Under the pieces are notes generated by a model. The model saw nothing but the letters and a program-made list of their open reading frames with translations, had not been told where the DNA came from and made no database searches. Positions 47,090-59,225 of a DNA stretch of 64,000 nucleotides are shown one piece after another. The stretch's first letter is position 1; the number at the start of each line of letters is the position of its first letter. This stretch comes from Planococcus citri (lineage: Eukaryota > Arthropoda > Insecta > Hemiptera > Pseudococcidae), in NCBI RefSeq assembly GCF_950023065.1, contig NC_088677.1:90483469-90547468 (forward strand), read 5' to 3'. A program made the position numbers and the translations under genes.

Positions 47090-49802
47090 GTGGTTCGCAT
47101 TAGCACGTGGTCGAATTCGTGTATGTACGAGTAGTACTTGCGATAAGATACGAGTATGCCTTTAGTTACCCGGTTTTCAATGCTAAACGAACGAAGCCTT
47201 TTCTGCGGGCAGCGACGATGCGGTATGTGTTACCGGGGGCGGCGAGTTGCGCTTCGGCGGCACCTCCGGCTATCAACACTACAGCTTTGGACGGCTCCGA
47301 ACTCAGCACGTATCTGATGCTGGATTCTGTCGCACCGATGGCTCCTGTCGAAAGTAATATACATACACATACACATTACGCATTACACATCTACGCAGAT
47401 ATCAAACGGTACACAATACACGTCATCTTACCCATCGATAAGAAGTATTCCCTGGTTATGGGACAGTAGAAATTTATATCTAACGTTACGATTCTGAAAT
47501 CTAAGCCGGGAAACGCTTCGCTTTCGATACGATTCGCTTCGGAGCCGAAAACAGCCAGCGTACTGTAGGATAGCACGCCGTGAGGATAAACCACGAACAG
47601 GTAGTTCGTATCGGTCGCCAAATCTTGCGTTTTTATCAACTTTGACGGGAAATAGTCGCGAAAGTAGTCGAAAATCACGTTACGTCGGTACCAATTCCAC
47701 CTGCACGGCACAAAACAGTCAGTTTATAGTTTATACGAGTACTTACCTACGTACTCGACACTCGTAGCTAAACCCAACACCTATCAGTGGTCACTTACTT
47801 TCTGCCACCTTTGAAGCCGGTTTCTCTATCGTAATACACCCACGCCACGTACAGAGGAACCAACCACCAGAAACGCGTGTAGAAAAATACGTAAAGCAAA
47901 AGAAGCGGCGCGATGGTCGTTCCGCATATCGTCAACGTTAAATTCAAAGCTACCGATAGCGTTTGCAAATGTTCTTTCAAAGGCGTATCGAACGGCACGA
48001 AATCTATTTCGATCGGACCAAATTTCACTTTGTTGGCTTTTATCTGAAACAAATTACGTAGGTACATAAATACATAACACTATACCTACGAGATACGTAT
48101 TCGCATTCGCATTCGCTGCTACTGCTACTACAAGTACGAGTACGAGTACGAGTATACTTATCGTTACATTACGTATATGTTACCGAGCGAGAGCGATATT
48201 CTACAGGTTTGCAGATAGAAAATACGAGTAGGTAGGTACATTCGATCTACTCGTATATCGCTACTCCTTCAGAAGCGGTATTTTTAGGTAAATTTAGGTA
48301 CGTTCGGCTAATCGTACACGAAATAAGATTACGGAGGGCAAATTTTCTTACTGTGTATCGGCGTATCGGCGTATTGGCGTATTTGCGTCCATCCAAGATT
48401 CGTAAACTATGACCGATTTGTGAATTATCACTCGTCAGTGATAAGTTTTTTTGTTTTTCACTAGCCAGTCTCATTTACGAATAGTTATTGTTTTTCATAT
48501 TTTTGTTTCAATTTCATTGTTTTATCATAATTATTCCAACGTATTTACCTACCTAATGTTCAGTATGCGATAAAGTTTCTTGGCATGCAAATTTTGTTAA
48601 TTAATACCTAATGAATAATAAGTATTCTAGTACCTACATAAGTAAACCTTATCCTTGGTAGTTGAGTTTTATTTTCGTTAAAACTTCACACTACCGGTTT
48701 ATTTTTTATTTATTAGAAATTTCCATTAAAATGATACGAATTAATATCCTGGCGAAAAAATGTTTACAAAATTTAGCCGGATAAGTTGATTGAAAAAAAT
48801 TGCTCGTTGAATTTTTGTGAAAGTGAGAAATTTTGATAAAAATTCCAGTTCCTATCAATTTTTTTCGATTTGGCCGAGGAATTTTGGAAAAATCTTCTTC
48901 AAAGTGCTAATTTAGGTATCGACTTTATTAGTTTATTCTAATCGAGATTTCACAAAAAATTGCCGCATATGTACTAGTCAAGTTCTACACTGCCGCATGT
49001 CTACCATGTTCGCAACAACTGTCTAGAAAATGGTTTGGTGTGTGTGTGTGTGTGTAATGAGAATGTATGCGGCGATAGCGTAGCATTACATCCCACTCCC
49101 TAATATCTTCAGTACCTACATTTTAGATGTCTTACTATGTAGTTTTATGTATGTAGACAATACTAAATACTCTCTAAATTTGAAACAGTGAAATTTCACT
49201 GTTTCAAATTTAGAGAGTACTGTCTGTGATTCGCAATATTCGACCAATTTTTGTGTATATCTACTTTAGCTTTTGTCGTCACTCATTTGAAAGGTATTCA
49301 CTATTCAGTCGAAAGGAAACAGACTGTTTTCCTTGTCTAGAGTGAAATCTGAACATTTGCAGCGTATGTACGAGTACAAGTAGGCTCAATAGCTGACTAA
49401 TGTGTTTGCCGTTGGTGTTACATACTCGTATTTCAGACTTACGCAATGACGAGCGATTAACCTTCGGTACCATCGAATGGGAAATTTCCATCCACGGAAT
49501 GTTGAATTTCATCTTTACCTACAATTTCCAAAAAACTACCTAGTCTACTTTGTACCTACGGTACCTTACTAAAACGAAAACGAACACTTATTAGCGTTCA
49601 GACTGAGAGACCACACTATGTGAATAAAACCTTTCGAATGTAGGTAGGTAGGTACTAGGTAGTAGGTGCTATGCTAGGTACTATGTACATACATAATTAC
49701 ACGGTTGACTCGATTTAATTTGCTTACTTTTTTCGCATCGGTGTTTGTGGTCGCTGTCGCTGTCGCTGTCGCCGTCGCCGTTGTGACCGCTGTTTCGTCC
49801 AT
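44445..49802 (-). CDS. DGAT2/MOGAT/AWAT-family acyltransferase, paralogue 2 (370 aa)
   Basis: Six minus-strand exons: 49802-49728, 48043-47799, 47700-47432, 47344-47170, 47043-46853 and 44602-44445; phases agree and total 1113 bp. It encodes 370 residues. Exon 1 gives MDETAVTT followed by an (Ala-Thr)n run encoded by an imperfect GCTGTC/GCCGTC hexamer repeat. Later come a hydrophobic hairpin (exon 2), FKGGRK, the motif YPHG (145-148), GGAAEAQLAAPG, RKGFVRLALKTG and FSFGEN. The last exon ends AELVIV. Exons 2-6 match paralogue 1 in boundary and length (245/242, 269/266, 175/172, 191/191, 158/158). Introns 1 and 5 are long (1.7 and 2.25 kb). The gene is convergent with paralogue 1, with a foldback element between them. 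Reaction as for paralogue 1; the acceptor is unknown. Confidence 0.92.
45240..45560. repeat. Family E repeat inside intron 5 of paralogue 2
   Basis: Landmarks AAAAATCGTGGTTTCTTCTC, CTTCTGCGTCGACCTA and CCACTTTCAGGGTTTCATCGAG align in order with the copy at 61290-61480. A 133-codon open frame that overlaps it (45013-45414) is therefore best read as repeat-derived. Confidence 0.6.
49168..49219. repeat. 52-bp perfect palindrome
   Basis: Two 26-bp arms without any spacer (TACTCTCTAAATTTGAAACA and its complement outermost) are exact complements. It lies in intron 1 of paralogue 2. Confidence 0.9.
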
Positions 49803-51853
49803 ATTTTTCTGCTAAAAACAAGTCTTACGCGCTGCTACGAATGCCGGAATACGGGAACGAATTTCGAAAGAGCTTTCGGCGACGTTAAATTGTTGTACGA
49901 TTGAAATTACGAGCACGACGAGCACAAGCGTTGAGCACCAGCGCGATCAGCCTTAATACGACGCGAGTCTATGATTTTACGACGAGCGAACAATGCGTTT
50001 ACGCGATAGTGCACTGCGTACGGTTTTATACGTCTTGTAATGTGTTCGAATATCTCTGTATCTGTAGCTCTAGCTGTAGCTCTAGCTGTACTCTTGTCTC
50101 GATGCTGATTAGTGATTACTGATATGCCAACTCGAGCTGCAGCATAAAAGACGAAAACGAAAAAAAGCTACGTACCTGTACCTACGCGTGGCTCTGTCTA
50201 TAGCTGAAGCTGAAGCTGTAGGTAGAGGTAGAGGTACGTAAAATGATAAATACTTGTAGGATTGGCGGTAGGTTAGATAGATTTGATTATTTTAAAATCG
50301 TACGTAGCGTAGCGGCGGTGTTATTATCGACACTCCGCACTGCCGCCGCCGCCCGCATCATCTCATCTTATCGCGAAGGCGAAACCTTTCACACGAGTTG
50401 CGTTTGCGAGCGTACGGTGTTGTTACGTCTTGTTAGGTTATAGGTTTAGGCACCTCTTTAGCTCTTTACATTTACGAACATTAACATTCATTTACACATT
50501 CGAGTGTCTACGTCCACATAGACATACGTTTGCGGTATGTACTCGTACAAATATAATACGCGTAAGTCATACCTACGTTCAGCAATAATGTTCCATATTA
50601 TAACATCTACATATTCCTATACTACACTGTAGGTATAGGTATACTAATAGGTTTGCGCGCTAATTACTCGTCCGTCCTCTATCCACGCTTATGTCGACTT
50701 TATAATATGTATTTTTCTATTGGTTTGGTACCACGAGTTGGTATTGTTTTTTCGATAATCGGCATTCGACATTCGGCATTCGGCACACGCGCTTTCAACG
50801 ATCCTCATCGGATCACGATTAGCGCACCTTTCGTTTTCACGCGCGCCATTGCGATTACCATTACGATTACGATTACAATTTTGATAAGTTTTCACCAAGA
50901 TAGGTCGTTGCAACGTACATAAATAAATCGCGCCGAAAGGTGGACTGGCTGACAAATCGGCGCGAGTAGGTATGAGTAAAGGAAAACTATCGTACTACAG
51001 TACTTGTACACTATACGTATACGGCCACGGACACCTACATTATTTCTGCTCGCGCGAGTACTCGCGAATCTCCGCACACACTTCGCCAAGTGCTTAATCG
51101 AATGACGAATTGTTGGCGAATACCGCGGTTACTTAGTTAGGTAGGTACTTATGCAAGTAGGAAGCTAGGTACCTAATTCTTTTTTTAGATTAGCCTGTCA
51201 AAATTCCACGCATCGTTCGAATTGATCGAATACGTTTGTCAGTTCATCGGTATAGGCTATCGTGTACACATAGGTTACGTCTTACACGTCGTATCGTATG
51301 TACTCATCAACTCGTACGTATATTCGCATTTTCAAAGAAATTCAAAATTTTTCATTCATCTCGTTGTTTACTTACTTACTGATTTTTGTATTCCTGAGAT
51401 TGCAATCATGCACATTAGGAGTTTTTCAAAATGCAATATTTTTATTTGGTTTTAATCTATCCATCGAAAAGTTGCTTTAATACAGTTTGGCCTTTTTCAC
51501 ATAAGTACCAGCTACGATACGTTGAATTTTCCTAATCGTATCGCCCATAGATTCTAAAAACACCTACCCGTTGTATGGTCTGTATACACGATACAGACAG
51601 GGTGCGCCAAAATATCGAGTTCCCCGAAGAAAGTTCACCCTTCGGAGAAATTGCCATTAAGGCGTTTCTCGACGAGTCACTGAACGTCTTCTCAGCTCGA
51701 AAAAAATCCACTAACAAATAGTCTTCAATTTGAAAGCAAAATCGTGTTGAATACTGCGAGAATATTAAAAAAAAAACACGCGGCTAAAAGAAGGAAAACG
51801 AATCGACGACAAAAATGTAGGATTTTCAACGTGAAATACGGAGATATGCATTA
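49803..51853. other. Upstream region of paralogue 2 and intergenic DNA
   Basis: More GC-rich near the gene (49800-50450), with AGCTCTAGCTGT and GAAGCTGAAGCTGT simple repeats. GATTACGATTACGATTAC occurs near 50855. No further coding sequence is supported. Confidence 0.5.
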
Positions 51854-53905
51854 GTCCGGCGTATGACAATAGGAGTAATTGCATCCCCCCCCCGCCGATC
51901 CTCCGGGACAACTTTTTTCTTAAAGGGGACATCCTAAGGAACATTTTAAAGCAAACTTGCCTAAAAAAAAGTTGGCCTTACTTACAAAATGGCGGCCATT
52001 TTAATTGACAGGTCAGCCGAAATCGCAGATTTCGCGTTTCAACGTAGGACTTGCACGAAATTTTTCAAACTTTACAAACGTAGATCGAAAGATCATGCAA
52101 AAATTCATCACCTGTCAAAATTTCAAGTGCTAAAGTGCGTTTTTTGATTTTTGGTGAATTTTTGAAAATCAAATTTAGGCCAAAAATGAGGGAAAACATC
52201 AAAATTTTACCAAATTGACCAAGAAAGCTGAAATTTGGGGTATACCCTATTTTCGACATGCCAAATCGATTGGAAACGGTTTCAACCCGTTTTTAGCAGT
52301 TCTGGAGCCCCCACCAGATTTTTGAAACTCGAAATTCCCACAAAATTCCATCAAATTGAAGTTCTAAAGCTGAAATTTATTCTGAAAACTAATTTCAATA
52401 TATGCTACGAAGTACTGCAGATGAATTTCAAGTCGTTTTGGAGCCTACAGCGACTTTTTGAAAATTACTGGAGCCTCCGGTAGATTTTTGAAACTTCCAA
52501 AATTTCATCAAACGGTAATGGAAAACCGAAATTTACTTCGCAAACTAATTTCAATACGACATGAATTCGACTACATGCTGGTTTCAAATAGTTTTTAAGC
52601 TTCTATAGCTACTTTTTAAATTTAAATTTTCCTAAAAACGCAATACAGCGTTTCAAAAAGTCGCTGGAGGCTCCATAACGACTTGAATTCCTCCGGAAGC
52701 CGACTTCGTAGCGTATTGAAATTATGTAGTTTGCAGAATGAATTTCGTCTCTCCATCTGCCTTTGATGAAATTTTGTAAGATATCAAGTTTCAAAAATCT
52801 ACTGGAGGCTCCAATAATTTTCAAACTGTCGCTGGAGGCTCCATAACGACTTGCATTCCTCCGGAAGCCGACTTCGTAGCGTATTGAAATTAGTTTGCAG
52901 AATTAATTTCGTATCTCCATCTGCATTTGATGAAATTTTGAGAGATATCAAGTTTCAAAAATCTACCGGAGGCTCCAATCAAGTTTCAAAAATCTGCTGG
53001 AGGCTCCAATAATGTTCAAAAAGTCGCTGGAGGCTCCGAAATGACTTACACCCACTTGAAGTCGTCTTCAGAGGGTGTCAAACTTGGAGTGCAAAGTAAA
53101 TTTCGACTTTCCATCTCCGCTTGATGAAATTTCAAGTTTCAAAAATCTACTGGAGGCTTCGGTAATTTTCAAAAAGTTGCTGGAGGCTCCAAAACGACTT
53201 GAAATCCTTCTGCAGTTGACTTCGTAGTTCGTAGTGTATTGGAATTAGTTTGCAGAGTAAATTTCGGCTTTCCATCTCCGCTTGATGAAATTTTGGGGAA
53301 ATTTCAAGTTTCAAAAATCTACCGGAGGCTACAGTAATTTTCAAGAAGTTGCTGGAGGCTCCTAAACGACTTGAAATCCACCTTCAGTTGACTTTGTAGT
53401 GTATTGGAATTACTTTGCAGAGTAAATTGTGACTTTCCATCTCCGTTTGATGAAATTTTGTGGGAATTTCGAGTTTCAAAAATCTGCTGGAGGCTCCAGA
53501 ACTGCTCAAAACGGATTGAAACAGTTTCCAGTCGATTTGGCATGTCGAAAATAGGGTATACCCCAAATTTCAGCATTCTAGGTCGATTTGGTAAAATTTT
53601 GATTTTTTCCCTCATTTTTGGCCTAAATTGGATTTTCAAAAATTCACCAAAAATCGAAAAACGCACTTTAGCACTTGAAATTTTGACAGGTGATAAATTT
53701 TGACATGATCTTTCGATCTACGTTCGTAAAGTTTGAAAAATTTCATGCAAGTCCATATGTTGAAACGCAAAATCTGCGATTTCGGCTGACCGGTCAGGAC
53801 AAGTTTGCTTTAAAATGTTCCTTAGGATGTCCCCTTTAAGAAAAAAGCTGTCCCGGAGGATCGGCGGGGGGGTGGTGCAATTTCTCCTATTGTCATATGC
53901 CGGAC
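51854..53905. mobile_element. Family M foldback element, TA-flanked (mariner-like)
   Basis: The ends GTCCGGCGTATGACAATAGG and its near complement are bordered by TA (51852-51853, 53906-53907). Terminal inverted similarity extends over several hundred bp (poly-C tract, TCTTAAAGGGGACATCCTAA, AAAATGGCGGCCATTTT on the left). The centre is occupied by repeated blocks of about 120-200 bp with GGAGGCTCC/GGAGCCTCC words that change orientation near 52600. It is 2,052 bp with no transposase. A TA duplication is typical of Tc1/mariner; a diverged copy lies at 20268-21560. Confidence 0.85.
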
Positions 53906-53907
53906 TA

Positions 53908-55903
53908 TATGACTGGTGGAATGTCTTCACTTCAGTCCAACAACCATTTATGCGGCGCTATCATTATATGTATGCAGGTACCTCTACCTATCCTAATAGG
54001 GGGTTAATCGTGCTAGGCAATTTTCATGTATACGTATAGTAGTAATTATAGTACTCTCAAATTTTTTCCTATAGGATTGGTAGGTATACGTTACCCACCT
54101 AAAGAAGAAAAGCAAACGACTGCCAACGCACTAATCTGCCTGTTTTTATGTTTGCACTTTACAGCGATACGAGAACCTTGTGCCAGAAGTGAATTTTTTG
54201 ATCACCGCGCCCGCGCCGAAGACAATTTCTGCGATTTCTCCGAAACAACGATTCGAATTTACGTAAGTCAGTTCAGCTATTCGTGTAATGTTTACGTAGT
54301 GTAGTCGTTCGATCGTGATTAGAAAGAAAATTTCTGAAACCTTCGTCGCAACGTTGACTCTCGATCCGATCACTTTTGGATCGTAAAAAAATTGAGAACG
54401 GATTCAAAAGTACTTAACCTACTACCTAGTACCTACGGATCGTGTCGTCGGAACTAATTTCAGATAGGTACTGATTTTCTGATTTTAAAATACTGAATTC
54501 AAATTTGGTAATTTTCCGCGATAAAAACCTGAAAATTAAGGTAAAATTTAGATAGAAAGCCGAAATTTGGCTCATGCCCTATTTTCTACTCTCGAATCGA
54601 CTCGTAACGTTTTCGAGCGGTTACATTCAAAAGAAATGAAAGCGACGATTCGACATTGAAAACTCCAGAATAGCAAAAAACCATCGCTGATCGATTCGAG
54701 AAATTGCACATTGTCTAGAAATTAAATTTCGGCTTCAGTTTGCATAAAACGTTTTTTTTTTCTTCAAAAATGTCGAATTCGAACCGCAGAAACAAATTTT
54801 GAGTGCTCAAAATTGGTCGAGAGGTGATCGCTAAGACAGTTATTCCGAGTTTATTGGTGGTGAACTTCAGTTCGGTGCCTTTACGACGATGTTTTCGAAA
54901 TTAGAAAATCAGCAAAAAATGCGGCGGAGGCTTCGGAATGATTCGAAATATCACCGGTGAATTTGAGTGGTCGAAAATGTGGTGCAAACTGCGAACCAAA
55001 ACTCGGGCCTTTTACGTTGGAATGTTTGTTTGTAAACGACGAATTTAAATTTTTTCCTCGGAAATAATCGAGAAAATTTCGGATTTAAAATGGCAGAAAC
55101 AGACGTTGATAATTTCTGTCTAGTATTACACTAATAAGATAGCAGTAGGAAAAATGACAAACCGATTTATAAACTCCGCGACGATTTCTATAAAATCGAG
55201 CTTTTGTGTCGGATTTTTGAAAAACTTTGCGCGAGGTACGATTACATATTAACCGTCGGTTGTAAAAATTCAAATTCGCATTTTTTACTCCCTCCTCTTT
55301 ACCTTATCTTATCTATCACCATCGATTACATACACCAAAACTGCTGCGTTGAGGAAACAGTTTGTTTTCAAAATTTTTCACCAATCTACAAATTCTACGT
55401 GTTGTAATTATTCAACAATATTTTTATTGATAACCAATGCATATTGAAATAGTAGATACATAAAAAAACAAACATCGAATAATTGAAACATACTATGTAG
55501 GATTGTAGGTAGGTAGGTAGGTAGGTAGGTAGGTAGGTAGGTACAGGTAGGTAAGGTACAGATACAGGGGTATTATTGTATTGTCGTTGTCATTGTCGAT
55601 TGTTGCTGTAGGCGTGTCAATAGTATGGTAAGTTACGTCACCGCGTAGTACATATTGCTATTTGCTCGGTTTTACCTCAACCCCTTGACCATTTCTCGCG
55701 AAAAATTTGTCGATCTACGCGTATTCATTTTACACCGCAAAAAACAGTAGTAGGTAGCTGGTAGGTCTAGGTACAGGTACGTAAATAAGGTTAACGTCGT
55801 ACGGAACGTTTGCAATATTGAGAAAAATCAATCGATTATTACGTCTTATCGTGTAAGATTCGTTACGATTGTCGATTGACGATTGACCATTGTCGATTAG
55901 CGA
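53908..55903. other. Intergenic DNA with a (GTAG)n microsatellite
   Basis: No gene is seen. The 3' portion (55430-55903) is probably the 3' UTR of the LRR gene, with a minus-strand AATAAA at about 55423-55428. A tetranucleotide run of GTAG, about nine units, lies at about 55507-55543. Confidence 0.55.
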
Positions 55904-57601
55904 TTACTCTTCGTCGTCGTTGTGGCCGCCGCGACTGCCGCCGGTACCGCTGAAGCTGGGATGAGACTGGCCGTATCGTATGCGGCGCGTATTGGCCGTA
56001 CACGAGTTACTCGTAGATTGCAATTCGTGTTTGTGTGCTCGGCCATGTCGCGAAACAGCACGCGGCGGACGGTTGCCGCAGCCGCTGTCGTTGCCTTCTT
56101 CGGCCGAATCGTCGCTGATTTCATTTCGCTGCTGCTGATATCGCCGAAACAACGACGCACCATCGACGCCTCCACCAGCGCCGACGCCGCCTCCCGATGC
56201 GTCGTTATGGGCGTTGCTGGGGTTTTCGCCTTCGATGCTGTTGTACCTGTGATACGAGAGATAACCGCTTTCCGCGTCGTATTTCGCTTCGTCAGCTCCG
56301 CCGACACCGGCACCGGCACCGTTACGAATATTGGAATATTCTTCGTCCGAAAGGGAATACCTGAAATCAGTAGTCGGTAGGTGAATAACTGAATATTGAC
56401 GATGACGTACGAGTAGGTCAAGTTGGATGCTTATTGCTTACCTTTTGTAGCCGCTGGTTTGTGTGTCGTAGCTTTTGCACGGAACGCCACCGGCGCTGAC
56501 GCCGGCATCGCCGTTGTTCAGCGGACAATGGACGGCGGTGGTTTGGATGAGATTGCAGCCGACACGTTTATGGTTTTCCTTCCATAGCCGGTATAAAATG
56601 GTCAGCAGAATGGCGATCAACACCGCTTCGGTGCCCAGTATAATGACGTGATGTCGTTCGATGAAAGTTTCGCCATTGTCGTCACCGGTGCCGGTGCCGG
56701 TGCCGGTGCCGGTGCCGGCTTCCGCACCGACATTGTTATCGTACGCATCTCGCCCGGACGTCTGCGTCGTCGAAGCGATTTCGTCGATCCGAGCTGTGCG
56801 CTGCCGCTCGATTTCGGCGGCTACTGCCGCGATTCGCGACAGGTATTGTCGCTCTAAATCGGAAAGTTTGCCCAAATCCGGCACGTAGATGTTGGTGTTG
56901 GTGTTGGTGTTTGTGTTGGAGTTGGCGTCCGAGTTTTTCTGAAATTTACTCGAAAATATACCCGAACCCGAAACTGAACCTGAACCGGAGGCTACGTTTC
57001 CAGACTGCCGAGGACGTTCGACGTAGTTACGTGAGATTTGAGCGTTGCTGTTGCGAATAAAATGCGACGGCGAATGATGCGCCGACACGGAGGCAGCCGC
57101 CGCCGACGACGCTGGTGGCGGTGGCGCTGGAGCCACCTTTGCCGCGGCCGCTGTTGCTGTTGCAACGACGTTGGCGGCGGCCGCTGGCGCCGTCACCGAG
57201 ATCGCTTTAGGTTTATAGCGATTTTTGAGGAATCTGGTCGGCGAGTATTCGTGGTGTTGGGCGCAGTGCACCGGAATCGGAATCGTAAAATTCCATTGTT
57301 CGAAGTTGTCGACCGTCATCCAATTCCAATCGACATCGTTGGCGCGCTCCGCGCTCACCGTCTTCTGATGGCGAATAGCGTTCGTTTTAGCGCGCTCCGC
57401 GCTTATCGCTCTTTTATTTCGACGTTGCAGCTGCCGCTGCTGTTGCTGTAGCGTGCGAAATTTTTCGAAATTACCCGCCTCCATGGTGTCCCAGAGTACG
57501 GCGTTTTCCGTTTCGCCGAATACGCACAACAGAGACTGCGGCTGCGACTGCGACTGCGGCTGCGATTGGGATCCGGATCCAACGACGAGAGCGTTACCGG
57601 A

Positions 57602-57635
<34 letters not shown>

Positions 57636-59225
57636 TCGTCCCCGTCGATGGCTCGTCGTCGCCGTCGTTTTTGCAACCATTTGAGTACGCGCCACAGATC
57701 GGCGTCGCATCTCCACGGATTGCCGTCCAGCTGCAGCGTACGTAGCTGCGGCAAACGCAGCGCCGTCATAGGAGGCGACTTGAGAGCGTTGTTTTTCAAG
57801 TTCAAGTTTTGCAACAGCGGCGTACTGTGGAACGCGTACCGGTGTATGTGCTTCAGTTTGCAACCTTCAAAGTCCAAAGTTTTTACGTAGACGGAGAATG
57901 GAAAAGCGCGCTCGCCTAGCTTTTCTATCGGATTTCCGCGTAGTCGTATCGTGTTGACGAAGCGATTGTTTCTGAACAGCTTGCCGCGAACAGCGCCGAT
58001 TTCGTTGTCGGACAGGTCGATTTCCAGCAGATTTTTCAAATTCGCGAAAGCGTTCGACGACAGCCTTCTGATGCGGTTGCCGCTCAAGTCCACAATTTCC
58101 ACGCCGCCGAAGTACGCGTTGCGAAAAGCGTCGTTCTCGACGCTGGCCAATCGGTTACCGCTAAAGTTGAAAATCTGCGCGTACAAGTCGAACGAATTGG
58201 GAATCTCGCCGAGGCCGGATCCGGCGCAAAATATCGAGTACACGCCCGACTCTTGGTAGCAGCGGCACGCCGTCGGACACGTCTTACTATTTGCCAGCAT
58301 CTGCGTCCGCATTTGCGAATGTGCCTGAGTCAGCGCCAACGCCAACGCTCCGCTCGACAGATATCCGTATAGACTCAACCACGTGATCCAGTAAATCTTG
58401 GGCACCTGTGGCAAAGAAATACGCAAATAAGTACGGTTTTCGTTACCTACAGCGTCGCGTCAGCTATCAAACTTGTACCCCTTTCCACCTTCCTTCTTCG
58501 TAATGCATATCCGTACGCGATGTAACCTGTGCACGGTGCTGCACTTCAGTCTCAACTCTACCTACCCAACTTGAAGCTTGGAAAATCACAAAAATGACAT
58601 TTCTCGTCGATTTTTTTTCGTACGTAGTATCGTCGTTCCATCCGCGCGTTGATTTGAACAAATTAAAAGGGAGACCTTTGTTTCGAATTTGAATGTCACG
58701 CGGTAAACATTTTAGCTTCGGAGGATGATGGGTTCTCAAAGAGGGCACGTTTTCGAAAAAAATCGTGATTTTTTCGCTTCAGCTCCTAGCCAACCTGTTT
58801 CGGGGGAAATCGTCCAGTTCTAGAGGAAACGAGGTTTCCGATTTCCGCCAATCGCTTACGTATTTTTGTTCGAATTCGTATTTTGAAAATACTTTTCTGC
58901 TTGAAAATTTCGTATTCCAAATTTAAAACTGGGAATATGTTTAGGAAAGCGGTGGTGTAAATTTTTTGTTAATTAGGTCATTACGTCCTAATACTTTTGA
59001 CCAATTTTAAAAAGTCGAGATGATTTTTTCCAAACTTGTCTCGTAAGTAAGTATATGTATCTCGAATTTGCGAAGCCTATAAAATACGAGTCAGTTTTTA
59101 AAAAGCGAGTATTATTGCGCCTAGCTCGAGTGACCGCGTAATCACTCTAACCGTCGTGTAACAAATTTCGCATAATCGCAACTTTTTAGGCGCTCGAAGC
59201 GACTAGATTTGCGCCAACTTACCAT
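55904..59225 (-). CDS. Leucine-rich-repeat single-pass membrane protein (807 aa)
   Basis: Minus-strand coding exons are 59225-59223 (the ATG alone, followed by GTAAGT), 58405-56442 and 56360-55904; together they give 807 codons without a stop. The first exon is an inference: exon 2 has no ATG at its start, and this donor restores frame and yields a signal peptide, MVPKIYWITWLSLYGYLSSG. Then follow an LRRNT cysteine cluster (CPTACRC...C, about 44-61), roughly six LRRs (LDLSGNRI, IDLSDNEI, IRLRGNPI, LNLKNNAL), an LRRCT starting NPWRC (about 230), a long low-complexity ectodomain, a membrane helix (about 586-606) and a cytoplasmic tail of about 200 residues. The LRRCT is split by a poly-Gly plus Ser/Gln/Pro insertion before its last cysteine. 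No Ig domain follows, which argues against the kekkon type. Likely a cell-surface adhesion or signalling protein; orthology is not established. Confidence 0.85.
57595..57640 (-). repeat. (GCC/GGC)n coding trinucleotide run in the LRR gene
   Basis: A pure (GCC)n tract of about eleven units encodes a poly-glycine run on the minus strand inside the LRRCT region. Other short coding repeats (GGTGTTGGTGTT near 56890; GGTGCCGGTGCC near 56688-56716) encode (Asn-Thr)n and (Gly-Thr)n. Such tracts vary in length between individuals. Confidence 0.85.
58690..58930. repeat. Family E repeat in intron 1 of the LRR gene
   Basis: Landmarks AAAAATCGTGATTTTTTCGCTTC, AACCTGTTTCGGGGGAAATCG and ATTCGTATTTTGAAAAT follow the order seen at 61290-61500, with a deletion of the middle part. 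Confidence 0.6.

Noticed and set aside
55897..56421. 174-codon minus-strand frame overlapping the last LRR exon
   Set aside because: The spliced frame continuing RYSLSDEEYSNIRNG is in register with exon 2; this alternative frame is compositional.
55922..57890. Plus-strand open frames of 137-152 codons opposite the LRR gene
   Set aside because: They are shadows of the GC-rich, low-complexity coding exons on the minus strand.
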